Origin: Pedobacter sp. ASV17
GTDB taxonomy: Bacteria; Bacteroidota; Bacteroidia; Sphingobacteriales; Sphingobacteriaceae
DNA length: 33,508 nucleotides
NCBI RefSeq assembly: GCF_016429065.1
Contig: NZ_JAELTX010000058.1
Location: forward strand, 1-33,508
Direction of reading: 5' to 3'
The notes under the pieces were generated by a model that worked only from the letters and a program-made list of their open reading frames with translations, was not told the DNA's origin and searched no databases. Position numbers and translations under genes: made by a program. Of the stretch, positions 8,438-16,097 are shown one piece after another (within the stretch, counting starts at the first letter, position 1; each line of letters starts with the position of its first letter).

Positions 8438-9043
8438 CTATTCTTCATCAAGGCTATCAATAATCACTTTGATTTGTTTAATGTGCTTGCCATAATAAAA
8501 GCGGGCCCAAAGTTCTGTAAGGACACCGATAATCAGAATAGTGATAAAAGCATTCAATACAATGTAAGTGAGCGACAGTTGCTCTAAAATTCTTGCCAAT
8601 AAATCGTTTTTGGTTAAAAAAAGCGCAGTTGCACAGAAAGAAATCATGATGAAACCTATAATGTAAGTCAATGCTTTGTAGAGCTCAACGTTAAGTTTCA
8701 TTTCGTAGTAAAACCACAACAGGTTTTTTCTGCTATCTATACTTAAATCATAAGAGTGTTTATAAAAAGTGTAGAATTTATAGAAGTAATAGGTGCAAAA
8801 AGCAACTGCAATCCCGTAAAATATCAAGTAAGTAGATTTTAGAGGCATCGAGAAATCGAATATTTTAGGAACAAATGCTCCTAGTATTAGTGAAGCTATT
8901 TGCAAGATAAATTCCTGCTTCATCTGCTTCCTGATTTTATCAATAGGCGTACGTGCTTCTTTAATTTTGAGCATATCTTCGGATACCTCTTGATGCTGAG
9001 TGTTATTGTTATTCCACTCATCTTTTAATTGGTCAAAATTCAT
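8438..9043 (-). CDS. Membrane protein paired with an ECF sigma factor
   Basis: 201 residues. An N-terminal soluble part (1-48, beginning MNFDQLKDEWNNNN) precedes about four membrane spans: FILQIASLILGAFVPKIF, STYLIFYGIAVAFCTYYF, ALTYIIGFIMISFCATAL and LTYIVLNAFITILIIGVL. Its start overlaps the end of the upstream sigma-factor gene by 11 nt, so the two are translationally coupled. Position and topology suggest an anti-sigma factor holding the sigma factor at the membrane. However, it lacks a recognisable zinc anti-sigma HxxxCxxC motif or FecR domain, so that role is inference only. Confidence 0.7.
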   Translation of the reverse strand: MNFDQLKDEWNNNNTQHQEVSEDMLKIKEARTPIDKIRKQMKQEFILQIASLILGAFVPKIFDFSMPLKSTYLIFYGIAVAFCTYYFYKFYTFYKHSYDLSIDSRKNLLWFYYEMKLNVELYKALTYIIGFIMISFCATALFLTKNDLLARILEQLSLTYIVLNAFITILIIGVLTELWARFYYGKHIKQIKVIIDSLDEE

Positions 9044-9536
9044 AGCCGTTTTTTTTAATAATCTGTTGTAATTTTTCTTTAGTTCTGTTTAGTTTAACTC
9101 GGGCATTCACTTCGGTAATACCTAAGTTTTGTGCAATTTCCTTATGTGACTGGTTTTCCAGGAATAGGAAGATTAGCGCTTTTTCAATTTGGTTAAGCTC
9201 TTGCACCGCTTTGTATAAATAGGCCAGTTTTTCTTCCTTTTCGTGGCTATCGCTAAAATCCGCTATTTCTATCTGCTCATTTAGTGAAGTCTTATCTACT
9301 TTTCTGTGGTCTTTTTTAAAGAATACAATAGCAGTGTTTAGTGCTACACGGTACATCCAAGTAGAGAATTTACTTGTGCCTTTAAAGGAAGGATAGGCTT
9401 TCCAAAGTTGCATGACAATTTCTTGGAACAAATCCTCTTGGTCCAAAGGGTTATCCATGTACATTTTAGCTACTTTATGGATAATCCCTTTGTTTTCGTT
9501 GATTTGCTGCAGGAATATTTTTTGAGTATCGTGCAT
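9033..9536 (-). CDS. RNA polymerase ECF-type sigma factor (sigma-70 family)
   Basis: 167 residues, the normal ECF size. Region 2 is clear: DQEDLFQEIVMQLWKAYPSF (core binding) followed by KFSTWMYRVALNTAIVFFKK (-10 recognition and melting). Region 4 is the helix-turn-helix around LIFLFLENQSHKEIAQNLGI followed by TEVNARVKLNRTKEKL. It redirects RNA polymerase to a small regulon. The downstream overlapping membrane-protein gene is its likely partner. No autoregulated promoter motif could be picked out upstream with confidence. Confidence 0.9.
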   Translation of the reverse strand: MHDTQKIFLQQINENKGIIHKVAKMYMDNPLDQEDLFQEIVMQLWKAYPSFKGTSKFSTWMYRVALNTAIVFFKKDHRKVDKTSLNEQIEIADFSDSHEKEEKLAYLYKAVQELNQIEKALIFLFLENQSHKEIAQNLGITEVNARVKLNRTKEKLQQIIKKNGYEF

Positions 9537-9566
9537 TGGTTGGCGTTCTTTTAAGGGGGCAGATGT

Positions 9567-10457
9567 TTAGTTAAATACTGGAGTTACCTTAAATCCTTTG
9601 GCTTGTAATAATTCAACTATTCCTTCTTTGCCTTGCAAATGACCAGAGCCTACCGCAAAAAATGTTGGTTTTTCTTTAGCTATTGCTGGCATTCTATCTG
9701 CCCATAGGTGGTTGCGTACAGGTAATAGGTTACGGTAACCATCAGGATCTGACGTATAAAAAGCTGCCATGATATCATCCATCTTTTTTAAATCCTCTGC
9801 TAAATATGCACTTTTTAGTTCATTGAAGCTTTTCTTTAGTTCTTCGTCAGACCACATTTTCAAATAAGGCACAAAATCCGCTGGTTTAAAAATTTTATCT
9901 AAAAATGAATACTGTTCTTCAACGCTTGATAGGCCTTTTACTTCTTTGTTAGCTGCTTGGCTTGTTTTGATGATTTCACTTTCAAAGCTGATGAGCTTAC
10001 AAGGTAATGAAGTTTGCATTAATGAACTTACAATGAGCATTGGTTTTATGTTGTCAACCTGTTTTAGTTTCGTTTTAAGTTTAGCTTGTAATATAGAGTC
10101 AACGAAAATAGAATCCTTTTGGCTAATTAGCGAGCTCAATGGTTGAGTAGCAAACATATATTTTTGAGTTTCCTTACCTAAGTTCGGGTCAGCCAAGTTA
10201 ATTTCCAAATAGCTTTGCTCGGTGCTGCTCATAGCGTTTTTCACTTTTTGGGGCATACTGTAGTCGCTTTCACAAAGCATGTGGTTAGTGCCAAACAAAT
10301 AGGAAGGTTTTTGTAGGCCATTGCCTTCAATTTTCCAAAGTAGGGAAGTAGTTTTGGCTTTTTGACTAAAGACACTGCTAATTGGTGTAACAGCTATGGC
10401 AGATAACAGGGCTAACTTTACAGTTTTGGCGATTACGTTTTTTACTAATGATTTCAT
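9567..10457 (-). CDS. TraB/GumN family protein, exported
   Basis: 296 residues. An N-terminal hydrophobic stretch (residues 10-30, LKLALL-like core ending in SVFSQ) looks like a signal peptide. The mature part opens with SLLWKIEGNGLQKPSYLFGT followed by NH, the first conserved block of TraB/GumN. It ends with FFAVGSGHLQGKEGIVELLQ followed by AKGF, the last conserved block (GxxHLxG-x-G-x-x-x-L-L-x-x-x-G-Y/F). The family (related to Tiki proteases) is thought to include metal-dependent peptidases, and the conserved histidines and acidic residues are present. Substrate and role are unknown. It is a single gene upstream of the sigma operon, separated from it by 30 nt. Confidence 0.85.
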   Translation of the reverse strand: MKSLVKNVIAKTVKLALLSAIAVTPISSVFSQKAKTTSLLWKIEGNGLQKPSYLFGTNHMLCESDYSMPQKVKNAMSSTEQSYLEINLADPNLGKETQKYMFATQPLSSLISQKDSIFVDSILQAKLKTKLKQVDNIKPMLIVSSLMQTSLPCKLISFESEIIKTSQAANKEVKGLSSVEEQYSFLDKIFKPADFVPYLKMWSDEELKKSFNELKSAYLAEDLKKMDDIMAAFYTSDPDGYRNLLPVRNHLWADRMPAIAKEKPTFFAVGSGHLQGKEGIVELLQAKGFKVTPVFN

Positions 10458-10508
10458 GGTGTTTAAGATTTTAATTTAAACCATTAGTAGGCGTTATGGG
10501 AAAACGTT

Positions 10509-10546
10509 ACAATAAAAAATATAAAATTGATAAATGTTTTTATTGT
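10509..10546. repeat. AT-rich inverted repeat between coaD and the TraB gene
   Basis: ACAATAAAAA and TTTTTATTGT form a 10-bp stem with an 18-nt spacer. It lies 50-90 nt upstream of the TraB/GumN start and 30 nt after the coaD stop. It could be a weak terminator or an operator. Confidence 0.35.
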
Positions 10547-10576
10547 ATTGTAAGTGAGGTTGTTATTTTGTTTTGT

Positions 10577-11038
10577 TTAAAGGAACTCCAGTGCTTCTTT
10601 AGGAACAAACTGACTTACATCGCCATTGTTTCTGAGAATATCTCGCACGATAGTGGAGCTAATGGCCGAGTATTCTGGACGACTTAGTAAGATAATGGTC
10701 TCTACTTCGGGCATCATACTTTTGTTGATTTGCGCAATGGCACGTTCGTATTCGAAATCTGAGGCCGAACGAATACCCCTTACCATGTAGGTTGCGTTAA
10801 TCTTCTTACAAAAGTCAATCGTCAATCCTTGGTATAGCTGAACTTCTACATTACTGTCGTTCACGAAAATGCTTTTTACAATCTCTTCCCTTTTTTCGGC
10901 AGAAAGGAAACTTTGCTTAGAGCTATTCAAACCAATGCCCACCACAATTTTATCAAATAGGGGTAACGAACGTTTTAAAATATCAACGTGCGCAATAGTG
11001 ATAGGGTCAAATGAGCCAGGAAATAGAGCAATTTTCAT
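10577..11038 (-). CDS. coaD: Phosphopantetheine adenylyltransferase
   Basis: 153 residues, the standard length. It transfers AMP from ATP to 4'-phosphopantetheine, the penultimate step of coenzyme A synthesis, as a cytoplasmic hexamer. The N-terminus MKIALFPGSFDPITIAHVDI carries the nucleotidyltransferase signature; the usual T-x-G-H is T-I-A-H here, with alanine for glycine. Other family blocks are YMVRGIRSASDFEYE and the C-terminal motif YSAISSTIVRDI. The frame extends upstream to 11098, but the conserved N-terminus and the promoter ending at 11042 both fix the ATG at 11038, giving a nearly leaderless message. Confidence 0.95.
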   Translation of the reverse strand: MKIALFPGSFDPITIAHVDILKRSLPLFDKIVVGIGLNSSKQSFLSAEKREEIVKSIFVNDSNVEVQLYQGLTIDFCKKINATYMVRGIRSASDFEYERAIAQINKSMMPEVETIILLSRPEYSAISSTIVRDILRNNGDVSQFVPKEALEFL

Positions 11039-11041
11039 GTT

Positions 11042-11071
11042 CAAAGATAGTTGAAAAGGATAAAGGAACAA
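11042..11071 (-). promoter_or_regulatory. coaD promoter, full -33/-7 consensus
   Basis: On the minus strand TTG (11071-11069), a 19-nt spacer and TATCTTTG (11049-11042) match the Bacteroidetes consensus exactly. The -7 box ends 3 nt before the coaD ATG. Confidence 0.75.
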
Positions 11072-11150
11072 AGAATAAGGAATAAAGATAAATTGCAAGA
11101 AAACTAACGTTTTATATAAGTCTTTGCTCTTTTATCCTTGTTCTTTTATC
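11059..11150. repeat. Imperfect inverted repeat in the coaD-rsmD gap
   Basis: GATAAAGGAACAAAG (from 11059) and CCTTGTTCTTTTATC (ending at 11150) are inverted arms with extra AATAAGGAATAAAG-like words between them. The left arm includes the coaD -33 element. The right arm ends on the rsmD stop codon. Confidence 0.5.
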
Positions 11151-11677
11151 TATTTAAAGAAGCTAAACGAAGAATAGCCATACTTGCGGGTTTCCACGTA
11201 ACCAGGTTGTTGGTCTAGCTTTAGCATCGATGGATGTTCGACTACCAATACGCCATTTTCTTTCAGTAACTGATGTTTCGCCACCAATTGAGGTAATAAA
11301 GGGATATTGGGCAAATCATAAGGAGGGTCGGCAAAAATGATGTCGTACTTCTCAGCCGTCTGTTCCAAAAACTTAAAAGCATCAGCCTTTCTGATATCGA
11401 TAGCTAATTGATGTTTATCCTTTACGGTTTTAAGCCAAGCTACGCAGCCAGGATGTTTATCTACTGAAGTGATATTGCCTACCTCACGGGAAGCAAATTC
11501 GATGCTGATATTACCAGTGCCTGTAAAAAGGTCGAGTACTTTACATTCGTCGAAATCATAGCTGTTCAACAAAATATTGAACAATGCTTCTTTGGCCATA
11601 TCAGTGGTTGGCCTCACAGGAAGTTTTGCAGGCGCATGAAATTGCAAGCCCTTTAATTTACCACCAACTATACGCAT
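11150..11677 (-). CDS. rsmD: 16S rRNA (guanine-N2)-methyltransferase RsmD
   Basis: 175 residues. It opens with MRIVGGKLKGLQFHAP and RPTTDMAKEALFNIL, the conserved N-terminus of RsmD. The SAM-binding motif is VLDLFTGTGNISIEFASRE, followed by the acidic ribose-binding turn and the catalytic motif IIFADPPYDLP (D-P-P-Y). The enzyme methylates G966 of 16S rRNA in the 30S subunit. Its start overlaps the end of the DUF3822 gene by 10 nt, so the two are coupled. The coaD gene follows after a gap that holds coaD's own promoter. Confidence 0.93.
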   Translation of the reverse strand: MRIVGGKLKGLQFHAPAKLPVRPTTDMAKEALFNILLNSYDFDECKVLDLFTGTGNISIEFASREVGNITSVDKHPGCVAWLKTVKDKHQLAIDIRKADAFKFLEQTAEKYDIIFADPPYDLPNIPLLPQLVAKHQLLKENGVLVVEHPSMLKLDQQPGYVETRKYGYSSFSFFK

Positions 11678-12492
11678 TGTTGTAGAGAAAGTAAGCCAGT
11701 ATAATAATGTGAGGGCATATCGTCTAGGATATTGGTGTCCAAATTGGCCTTTAACGTTAATAAGTCAACATGGTTGAAATATTGGCTAAGAAGTTCCCAT
11801 TTGTCGTCACCTTCATGGATAATACCGCAAACTTTAATTTCAGTAGCTTCAGAGTTGATGTTTAACTGATTGAGGATAAGTAATAGGTAATAGGTAAGCT
11901 CTTCAATATCTTCAAACTGGTAGCTCTGCATGAAAGCTACTTTTTGATGTTTAAGGTAAATGAACTGGAAAGAACCTACGGTAAAGTCAATCAGTATGGT
12001 GTCTTGCTGAAGATTGGTGGCTAATTCTACCAATCCAGCATTTTGATATAATCGGGTGGCCGTTTGCCAGCGCTCGTTAATGGTTTTTTCGGCAAATACG
12101 GGTAAAGAAAATACCGTACGAATGGTTTCTTGTAAAGAAGGTTGTACATAGACCGTATTCGAATCCGTTTCTTCAAAATACTTGGTGTAAACCGCTACAT
12201 TGTGCTCGTTAAACAGCTCTTGAGGTACAAAAACGATATTGTTCGTATGTGTTGCTACGGTTACCTGCTTGTAGGCCAACTGTAAGTAACTGTCGTTTTT
12301 TAAGCGTTCATTCAGCTTTTCGTAACCATTCTCGCATTCTTGCTCGTCGTAAACGGCATGAACAAAGTTTTTCTCATTGTCAATAATGGCGTATGAGAAG
12401 GTGTCGGCACCTATTTTTACCAACAAACTTAAATTGGAACTGTTTGCAGGTTCAAAGTTGGGGTCAATTAGTAAAATGCTGTTATTGTTCAT
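11668..12492 (-). CDS. DUF3822 family protein
   Basis: 274 residues, cytoplasmic, no membrane segment. The pattern fits DUF3822, a Bacteroidetes family nearly always found beside rsmD. It has an N-terminal sheet (SNLSLLVKIGADTFSYAIID), an internal VYVQPSLQETIRTVFSLPVF and a second actin-like half (DTILIDFTVGSFQFIYLKHQ). Two similar half-domains with DFTVGSFQF-like strands suggest an ASKHA/actin-like ATPase fold, comparable to type IV pilus PilM or FtsA relatives. That comparison is inference from strand pattern only. The downstream rsmD gene overlaps by 10 nt. The function is unknown. Confidence 0.8.
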   Translation of the reverse strand: MNNNSILLIDPNFEPANSSNLSLLVKIGADTFSYAIIDNEKNFVHAVYDEQECENGYEKLNERLKNDSYLQLAYKQVTVATHTNNIVFVPQELFNEHNVAVYTKYFEETDSNTVYVQPSLQETIRTVFSLPVFAEKTINERWQTATRLYQNAGLVELATNLQQDTILIDFTVGSFQFIYLKHQKVAFMQSYQFEDIEELTYYLLLILNQLNINSEATEIKVCGIIHEGDDKWELLSQYFNHVDLLTLKANLDTNILDDMPSHYYTGLLSLQQCV

Positions 12493-12499
12493 GTACCAA

Positions 12500-12507
12500 C
12501 AAAAATA
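12500..12507 (-). promoter_or_regulatory. -7 box (TATTTTTG) of the DUF3822-rsmD operon
   Basis: TATTTTTG on the minus strand fits TAnnTTTG and ends 7 nt before the DUF3822 ATG. No -33 TTG is seen at 19 nt. Confidence 0.45.
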
Positions 12508-12614
12508 GTTCTTTTTTTTAAAATGAGTTGGTTAGTTTGTGGGTTGGCTAGTTTTTTGGTAGATCGAGAGGCATAGGCTTGTTTTTAGCAATGTCAATGC
12601 AATACTTTTATCAA

Positions 12615-12635
12615 CTTTTGGCATCTTTGCCAAAA
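12615..12635. repeat. Short perfect palindrome upstream of the small membrane-protein gene
   Basis: TTTGGCATCTTTGCCAAA is a 7-bp stem with a 4-nt loop. The same GCATCTTTGCCAAA word appears immediately before the helicase ATG at 13272. Confidence 0.5.
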
Positions 12636-12690
12636 GATCAAAGCCTAAGTGAGAGCTGATACAGTTCTAACTTATCCATAAATATAAGAA

Positions 12691-13125
12691 GTGAAATTAT
12701 TAAGAAGAACATTGTGCGGTTATTATGTAAGTTCTCTGTGGAGAAGAAAGAATTTTAAATCGGCGGAGAGTTTTAACAAATATAACTATCGACATGGCTT
12801 TTTTTGGGCAGGTATTTTATCATCCTTCTATGTTTTTCTGCCGCTGAGTATTTTATTTTCCCTGCTTACTGATATGCCGAGCAACATTACATTTCTGATA
12901 TCTATAATCATCGCAATGCTATTCTGTTTATTGGTAACAAATCGTTTGGAAAGAAAATTTCCCACGAGCTGGTATGAAAAGTATATTGTAGCTCCAACCA
13001 ATAGAATGCCCCACATTCTTCAAAGAAAGTTCCTAACCTATGTAAATATCTTATATCTGCTCAACATCGTCTTCCTCATTATAGGTATAGTTATTTTTAT
13101 GATTGTTGATAATAGACTTCACTAA
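12691..13125 (+). CDS. Small membrane protein of unknown function
   Basis: 144 codons from a GTG start; no ATG is usable without losing the first conserved-looking part. A basic N-terminus (MKLLRRTLCGYYVSSLWRRK) is followed by three membrane spans: HGFFWAGILSSFYVFLPLSI, FLISIIIAMLFCLLVTNRLE and YLLNIVFLIIGIVIFMIVDN. A cytoplasmic loop after span 2 contains FPTSWYEKY. I do not recognise a family. It stands alone between a divergent DUF3822 operon and the helicase gene, with repeat DNA on its 3' side. Start and reality are both less sure than for neighbours, but the span pattern argues for a real protein. Confidence 0.55.
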   Translation: MKLLRRTLCGYYVSSLWRRKNFKSAESFNKYNYRHGFFWAGILSSFYVFLPLSILFSLLTDMPSNITFLISIIIAMLFCLLVTNRLERKFPTSWYEKYIVAPTNRMPHILQRKFLTYVNILYLLNIVFLIIGIVIFMIVDNRLH

Positions 13126-13128
13126 AAG

Positions 13129-13256
13129 TTGCCACAGAGGAACAGATGTTTTTATTTCCGATGTTAAAATTCCCATTTTTTAGAGGGGTGCCCAAACGGC
13201 GGGGTGTTTAAATAGTGCTTAGCTAATGAATAATATCTGTGCATCTGTGGCATATT
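13129..13256. repeat. Two-armed intergenic repeat with GCCACAGA ends
   Basis: TTGCCACAGAGGAACAGATG at the left and ATCTGTGCATCTGTGGCA at the right are inverted arms about 125 bp apart. Between them is GAGGGGTGCCCAAACGGCGG, a word that I recognise from another dispersed Bacteroidetes repeat. It ends just upstream of the helicase start. Confidence 0.6.
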
Positions 13257-13271
13257 TCGCATCTTTGCCAA

Positions 13272-14723
13272 ATGGACAAAGCCCAACTCATTGCTCAATC
13301 TTATCCATTTGTACCTACTAAAGAACAACTGCTGTTTTGTAAGCATGCAGCAAGTTTTTTGAGTAGGCCAAATGCAGAGGCTTGCTTTGTATTAAAGGGC
13401 TATGCGGGAACGGGTAAAACCACTTCTGTTGCTGCATTAGTAAAAGCGCTACCAAAATTTGGTTTAAGGTCTATCCTATTGGCACCAACGGGTAGAGCCG
13501 CCAAAGTAATGAGCAATTATACAGGGCAGAAAGCATTGACCATCCATAAAAAAATCTACCGAAAAAAAGCGGCAATGGATATGGATTTGGTTTTCCAATT
13601 AGCTCCTAATTTGGCTCAAAATACCGTTTTCATTGTGGATGAAGCATCTATGATTGCCGATGAATGGAATGCACAAAGAGGTTCGTCGTTTTTGGGAGAT
13701 TTGCTTGAATTTGTTTTTCAACCCTCGCCAGAAGGTAAACCTAAAAACTGTTTCTTGCTGTTTGTTGGCGATACTGCCCAGCTTCCACCTGTGGGTAGTA
13801 CAGATAGTCCAGCTTTAAATCCAGATTATTTAAGTAGCAACTTTCATTTAGAAGTAACGGCGGTAGAACTTACCGAAGTAGTTAGGCAAGAGAAGAAATC
13901 GGGTATTTTAGCCAATGCCACCATGCTTAGGAAATTGGTGAATAATTACGACGATGAACCGAAATGGCCAAAATTCATGACCAAAGGCTACAAGGATATT
14001 TTCAGGATGACAGGGATAAAGTTTGTAGAAGGTTTGGAATATGCTTACAGTAAATATGGGTTAGAAAATGCCTTGGTGGTATGTAGGTCAAATAAATCAG
14101 CCAATATCTATAACAATCAAATTAGGGCACGCCTACTGTATAGGGATGAAGAATTGAGTGGGGGAGACTACATCATGGTGGTGCGTAACAACTACTTTTG
14201 GTTGCCAGATGATAACGAAACGGCATTTATTGCCAATGGCGATATGGCCAAGGTAATTAGGGTACGTAGGGAAGAGGAACGACATGGTTTTCGCTTTGCG
14301 GAAGTACAATTGGAATTGGTAGATTTCCCAGATATGGGTGCCATTACCTGTAAAGTATTGCTAGATACCTTGCAGATTGAAAGTCCGAACTTGCCTTATG
14401 AAGCGAGTAAAAAACTGTACGAGGGGCTATTGTTAGATTACGAGCACATTACTAATAAAAAAGAACGTTTGCTGGCCATTAAACAAGACCCTTATTACAA
14501 CGCCTTGCAAATTAAATTCGCTTACGCGGTGACTTGCCACAAGGCACAGGGTGGACAATGGGATGCTGTTTTTGTAGACCAAGGTTTTTTAACGGAAGAC
14601 ATGGTTGACCTTGATTTTATGCGCTGGCTGTACACGGCGGTTACTAGGGCAAAACGAGAACTTTTCTTGGTAAACTTTGGTAAAGATTTGTTTGCGGGTA
14701 AAGTAGAAGATGAAGACTACTAA
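13272..14723 (+). CDS. RecD-like superfamily 1 DNA helicase
   Basis: 483 residues from the ATG at 13272. The frame opens earlier at 13239, but the repeat arm covers that stretch. Helicase motifs are in order: Walker A GYAGTGKTTS (43-52), motif Ia SILLAPTGRAAKVM, Walker B TVFIVDEASMI, motif III FVGDTAQLPPVGS, and the C-terminal UvrD-type block FAYAVTCHKAQGGQWDAVFV with WLYTAVTRAKRELFLVNF. This is the RecD/TraA branch of SF1B, an ATP-driven 5'-3' DNA translocase. It is shorter than RecD2, with no long N-terminal HhH region, and there is no recB or recC beside it, so it probably works alone in repair or replication restart. Its stop codon overlaps the stop of the convergent histidine kinase. Confidence 0.88.
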   Translation: MDKAQLIAQSYPFVPTKEQLLFCKHAASFLSRPNAEACFVLKGYAGTGKTTSVAALVKALPKFGLRSILLAPTGRAAKVMSNYTGQKALTIHKKIYRKKAAMDMDLVFQLAPNLAQNTVFIVDEASMIADEWNAQRGSSFLGDLLEFVFQPSPEGKPKNCFLLFVGDTAQLPPVGSTDSPALNPDYLSSNFHLEVTAVELTEVVRQEKKSGILANATMLRKLVNNYDDEPKWPKFMTKGYKDIFRMTGIKFVEGLEYAYSKYGLENALVVCRSNKSANIYNNQIRARLLYRDEELSGGDYIMVVRNNYFWLPDDNETAFIANGDMAKVIRVRREEERHGFRFAEVQLELVDFPDMGAITCKVLLDTLQIESPNLPYEASKKLYEGLLLDYEHITNKKERLLAIKQDPYYNALQIKFAYAVTCHKAQGGQWDAVFVDQGFLTEDMVDLDFMRWLYTAVTRAKRELFLVNFGKDLFAGKVEDEDY

Positions 14724-16021
14724 ACCAGTGGCAGTTCAATAGTGAAGGTCGTCCCTTCGTTTTCAATGCTGTTTACCAAAAGCTCACCTTCGTGCTGCTC
14801 AATAATTTTGTGCGAAATATGCAAGCCCAATCCAATTGATTTTTCCCCCTGTAAGCCTTTTCTGCTTGCCTTGGAGAATTGTTCGAAAATGTGTGATTGC
14901 AACTCAGAAGGGATGCCAATGCCGTTGTCTTTTACCTTAATCAAGGCTTTGTTTTTGACTTTGCTGGCCAATACGTTAATTTCCTTGTCTACGGTAGAAA
15001 ATTTAAGCGCATTACTAATTAGGTTGTCAATTACACGTTCCAATTTCGATGCATTCGCATTTAGTTTTAAATGTTCGCTCCCCTGACTAAAAATAATCTT
15101 CCTATCGGTATTGCTTTCCCATTTACGGATGATTTTTTGCAGATAAGGATTTAGTTCGAAGGTTTCTTTCTGTAGTTCTGGCTGACTGGTTCTTACGGCT
15201 TCAATCAAATCATTAATAATGCTTTTGGCCTGCAGTGCCGAACTGTAAATCATTTTGGTTTCTCCATCTTCGCCTTTTTCCAATAACATCATTTGGCTAA
15301 GTGCCTCAATATTATTTAGCGGAGCCCTTAAATCGTGGGCAACAAAAGATAGGATTTCACCTTTTTGGCTGTTTAAGTAAGCAATTTCAATGTTCTTTTC
15401 TTCCAGCTCCCTAATTTGTACAAAATGTGAAGACTTGAAGTAATAACTATATCGCGAAAAGCTTAACAGCACCATTCCAAGGATAATACCCGCCATAAAA
15501 TTGACGATTTTTTGCTGGTTGGCAAGTGCTGAAAATTGTGTAGCGGCAAAATATAGGAGGACGATATAAATCACCAATAGCTTCATGTATTTATATTCGA
15601 TAGCAAAGAATAGGCTGGCCGCCACGATGCCTACCAAGAATACAAATAGCGTGTTTTTGGTGTTATGTAATGAAATGATATAGCTGATATTGAAAGCCGA
15701 AGTAAGAAAGAAGGCGACAAACGCCAATACAATTATTTTCTTATAACGAAGTGGCACCTGTTTTTTGGTAATGTAAATGCTAACGAAAAAAAATATCGCA
15801 GAGAAAGTTAACTGAAACCAGTTGTTTAACGAGAGCTGATTATAACCCTGTATTTTGACGGCATCTTCATAAAAAACAATTGCCAAAGTTCGGGAGATAG
15901 CTCCGAGGATTAATATCAGTGAGCTAATGATTTTTACAAAATTCAGATTACCATCTGCAGCGTATTCATCAAAAGCTTTTAGAAATTTAGAAGGTGTTCG
16001 GTATGTTAAGAAGTGTAGCAA
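14720..16021 (-). CDS. Sensor histidine kinase, six membrane spans (HisKA-HATPase_c)
   Basis: Six hydrophobic segments (for example VKIISSLILILGAISRTLAI, KIIVLAFVAFFLTSAFNISY and MKLLVIYIVLLYFAATQFSA) precede a coiled coil (IRELEEKNIEIAYLNSQKGE). The dimerisation domain follows with the phosphorylated histidine in SFVAHDLRAPLNNIEALSQM. The ATPase domain has N box NLISNALKFS, G1 DNGIGIP and G2 SIGLGLHIS. The ligand is unknown. The frame has no ATG near its start; it opens at a TTG at 16051. A -33/-7 promoter at 16040-16071 overlaps those first codons, so I place the start at the in-frame TTG at 16021 (433 residues); the 16051 start would give 443. No response regulator is adjacent except the LytTR gene 46 nt upstream. 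Confidence 0.88.
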   Translation of the reverse strand: MLHFLTYRTPSKFLKAFDEYAADGNLNFVKIISSLILILGAISRTLAIVFYEDAVKIQGYNQLSLNNWFQLTFSAIFFFVSIYITKKQVPLRYKKIIVLAFVAFFLTSAFNISYIISLHNTKNTLFVFLVGIVAASLFFAIEYKYMKLLVIYIVLLYFAATQFSALANQQKIVNFMAGIILGMVLLSFSRYSYYFKSSHFVQIRELEEKNIEIAYLNSQKGEILSFVAHDLRAPLNNIEALSQMMLLEKGEDGETKMIYSSALQAKSIINDLIEAVRTSQPELQKETFELNPYLQKIIRKWESNTDRKIIFSQGSEHLKLNANASKLERVIDNLISNALKFSTVDKEINVLASKVKNKALIKVKDNGIGIPSELQSHIFEQFSKASRKGLQGEKSIGLGLHISHKIIEQHEGELLVNSIENEGTTFTIELPLV

Positions 16022-16039
16022 GTTATTTGTCTGGTTAAA

Positions 16040-16071
16040 CAAAAATAACAAAGCTTTTACTCATTTATCAA
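16040..16071 (-). promoter_or_regulatory. Promoter of the membrane histidine kinase
   Basis: On the minus strand TTG (16071-16069), a 21-nt spacer and TATTTTTG (16047-16040) match the -33/-7 pattern. It suggests that the kinase is transcribed independently of the LytTR operon and sets an upper bound on the translation start. Confidence 0.55.
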
Positions 16072-16097
16072 TAAATTATAAAAACAGGTAAATACAC

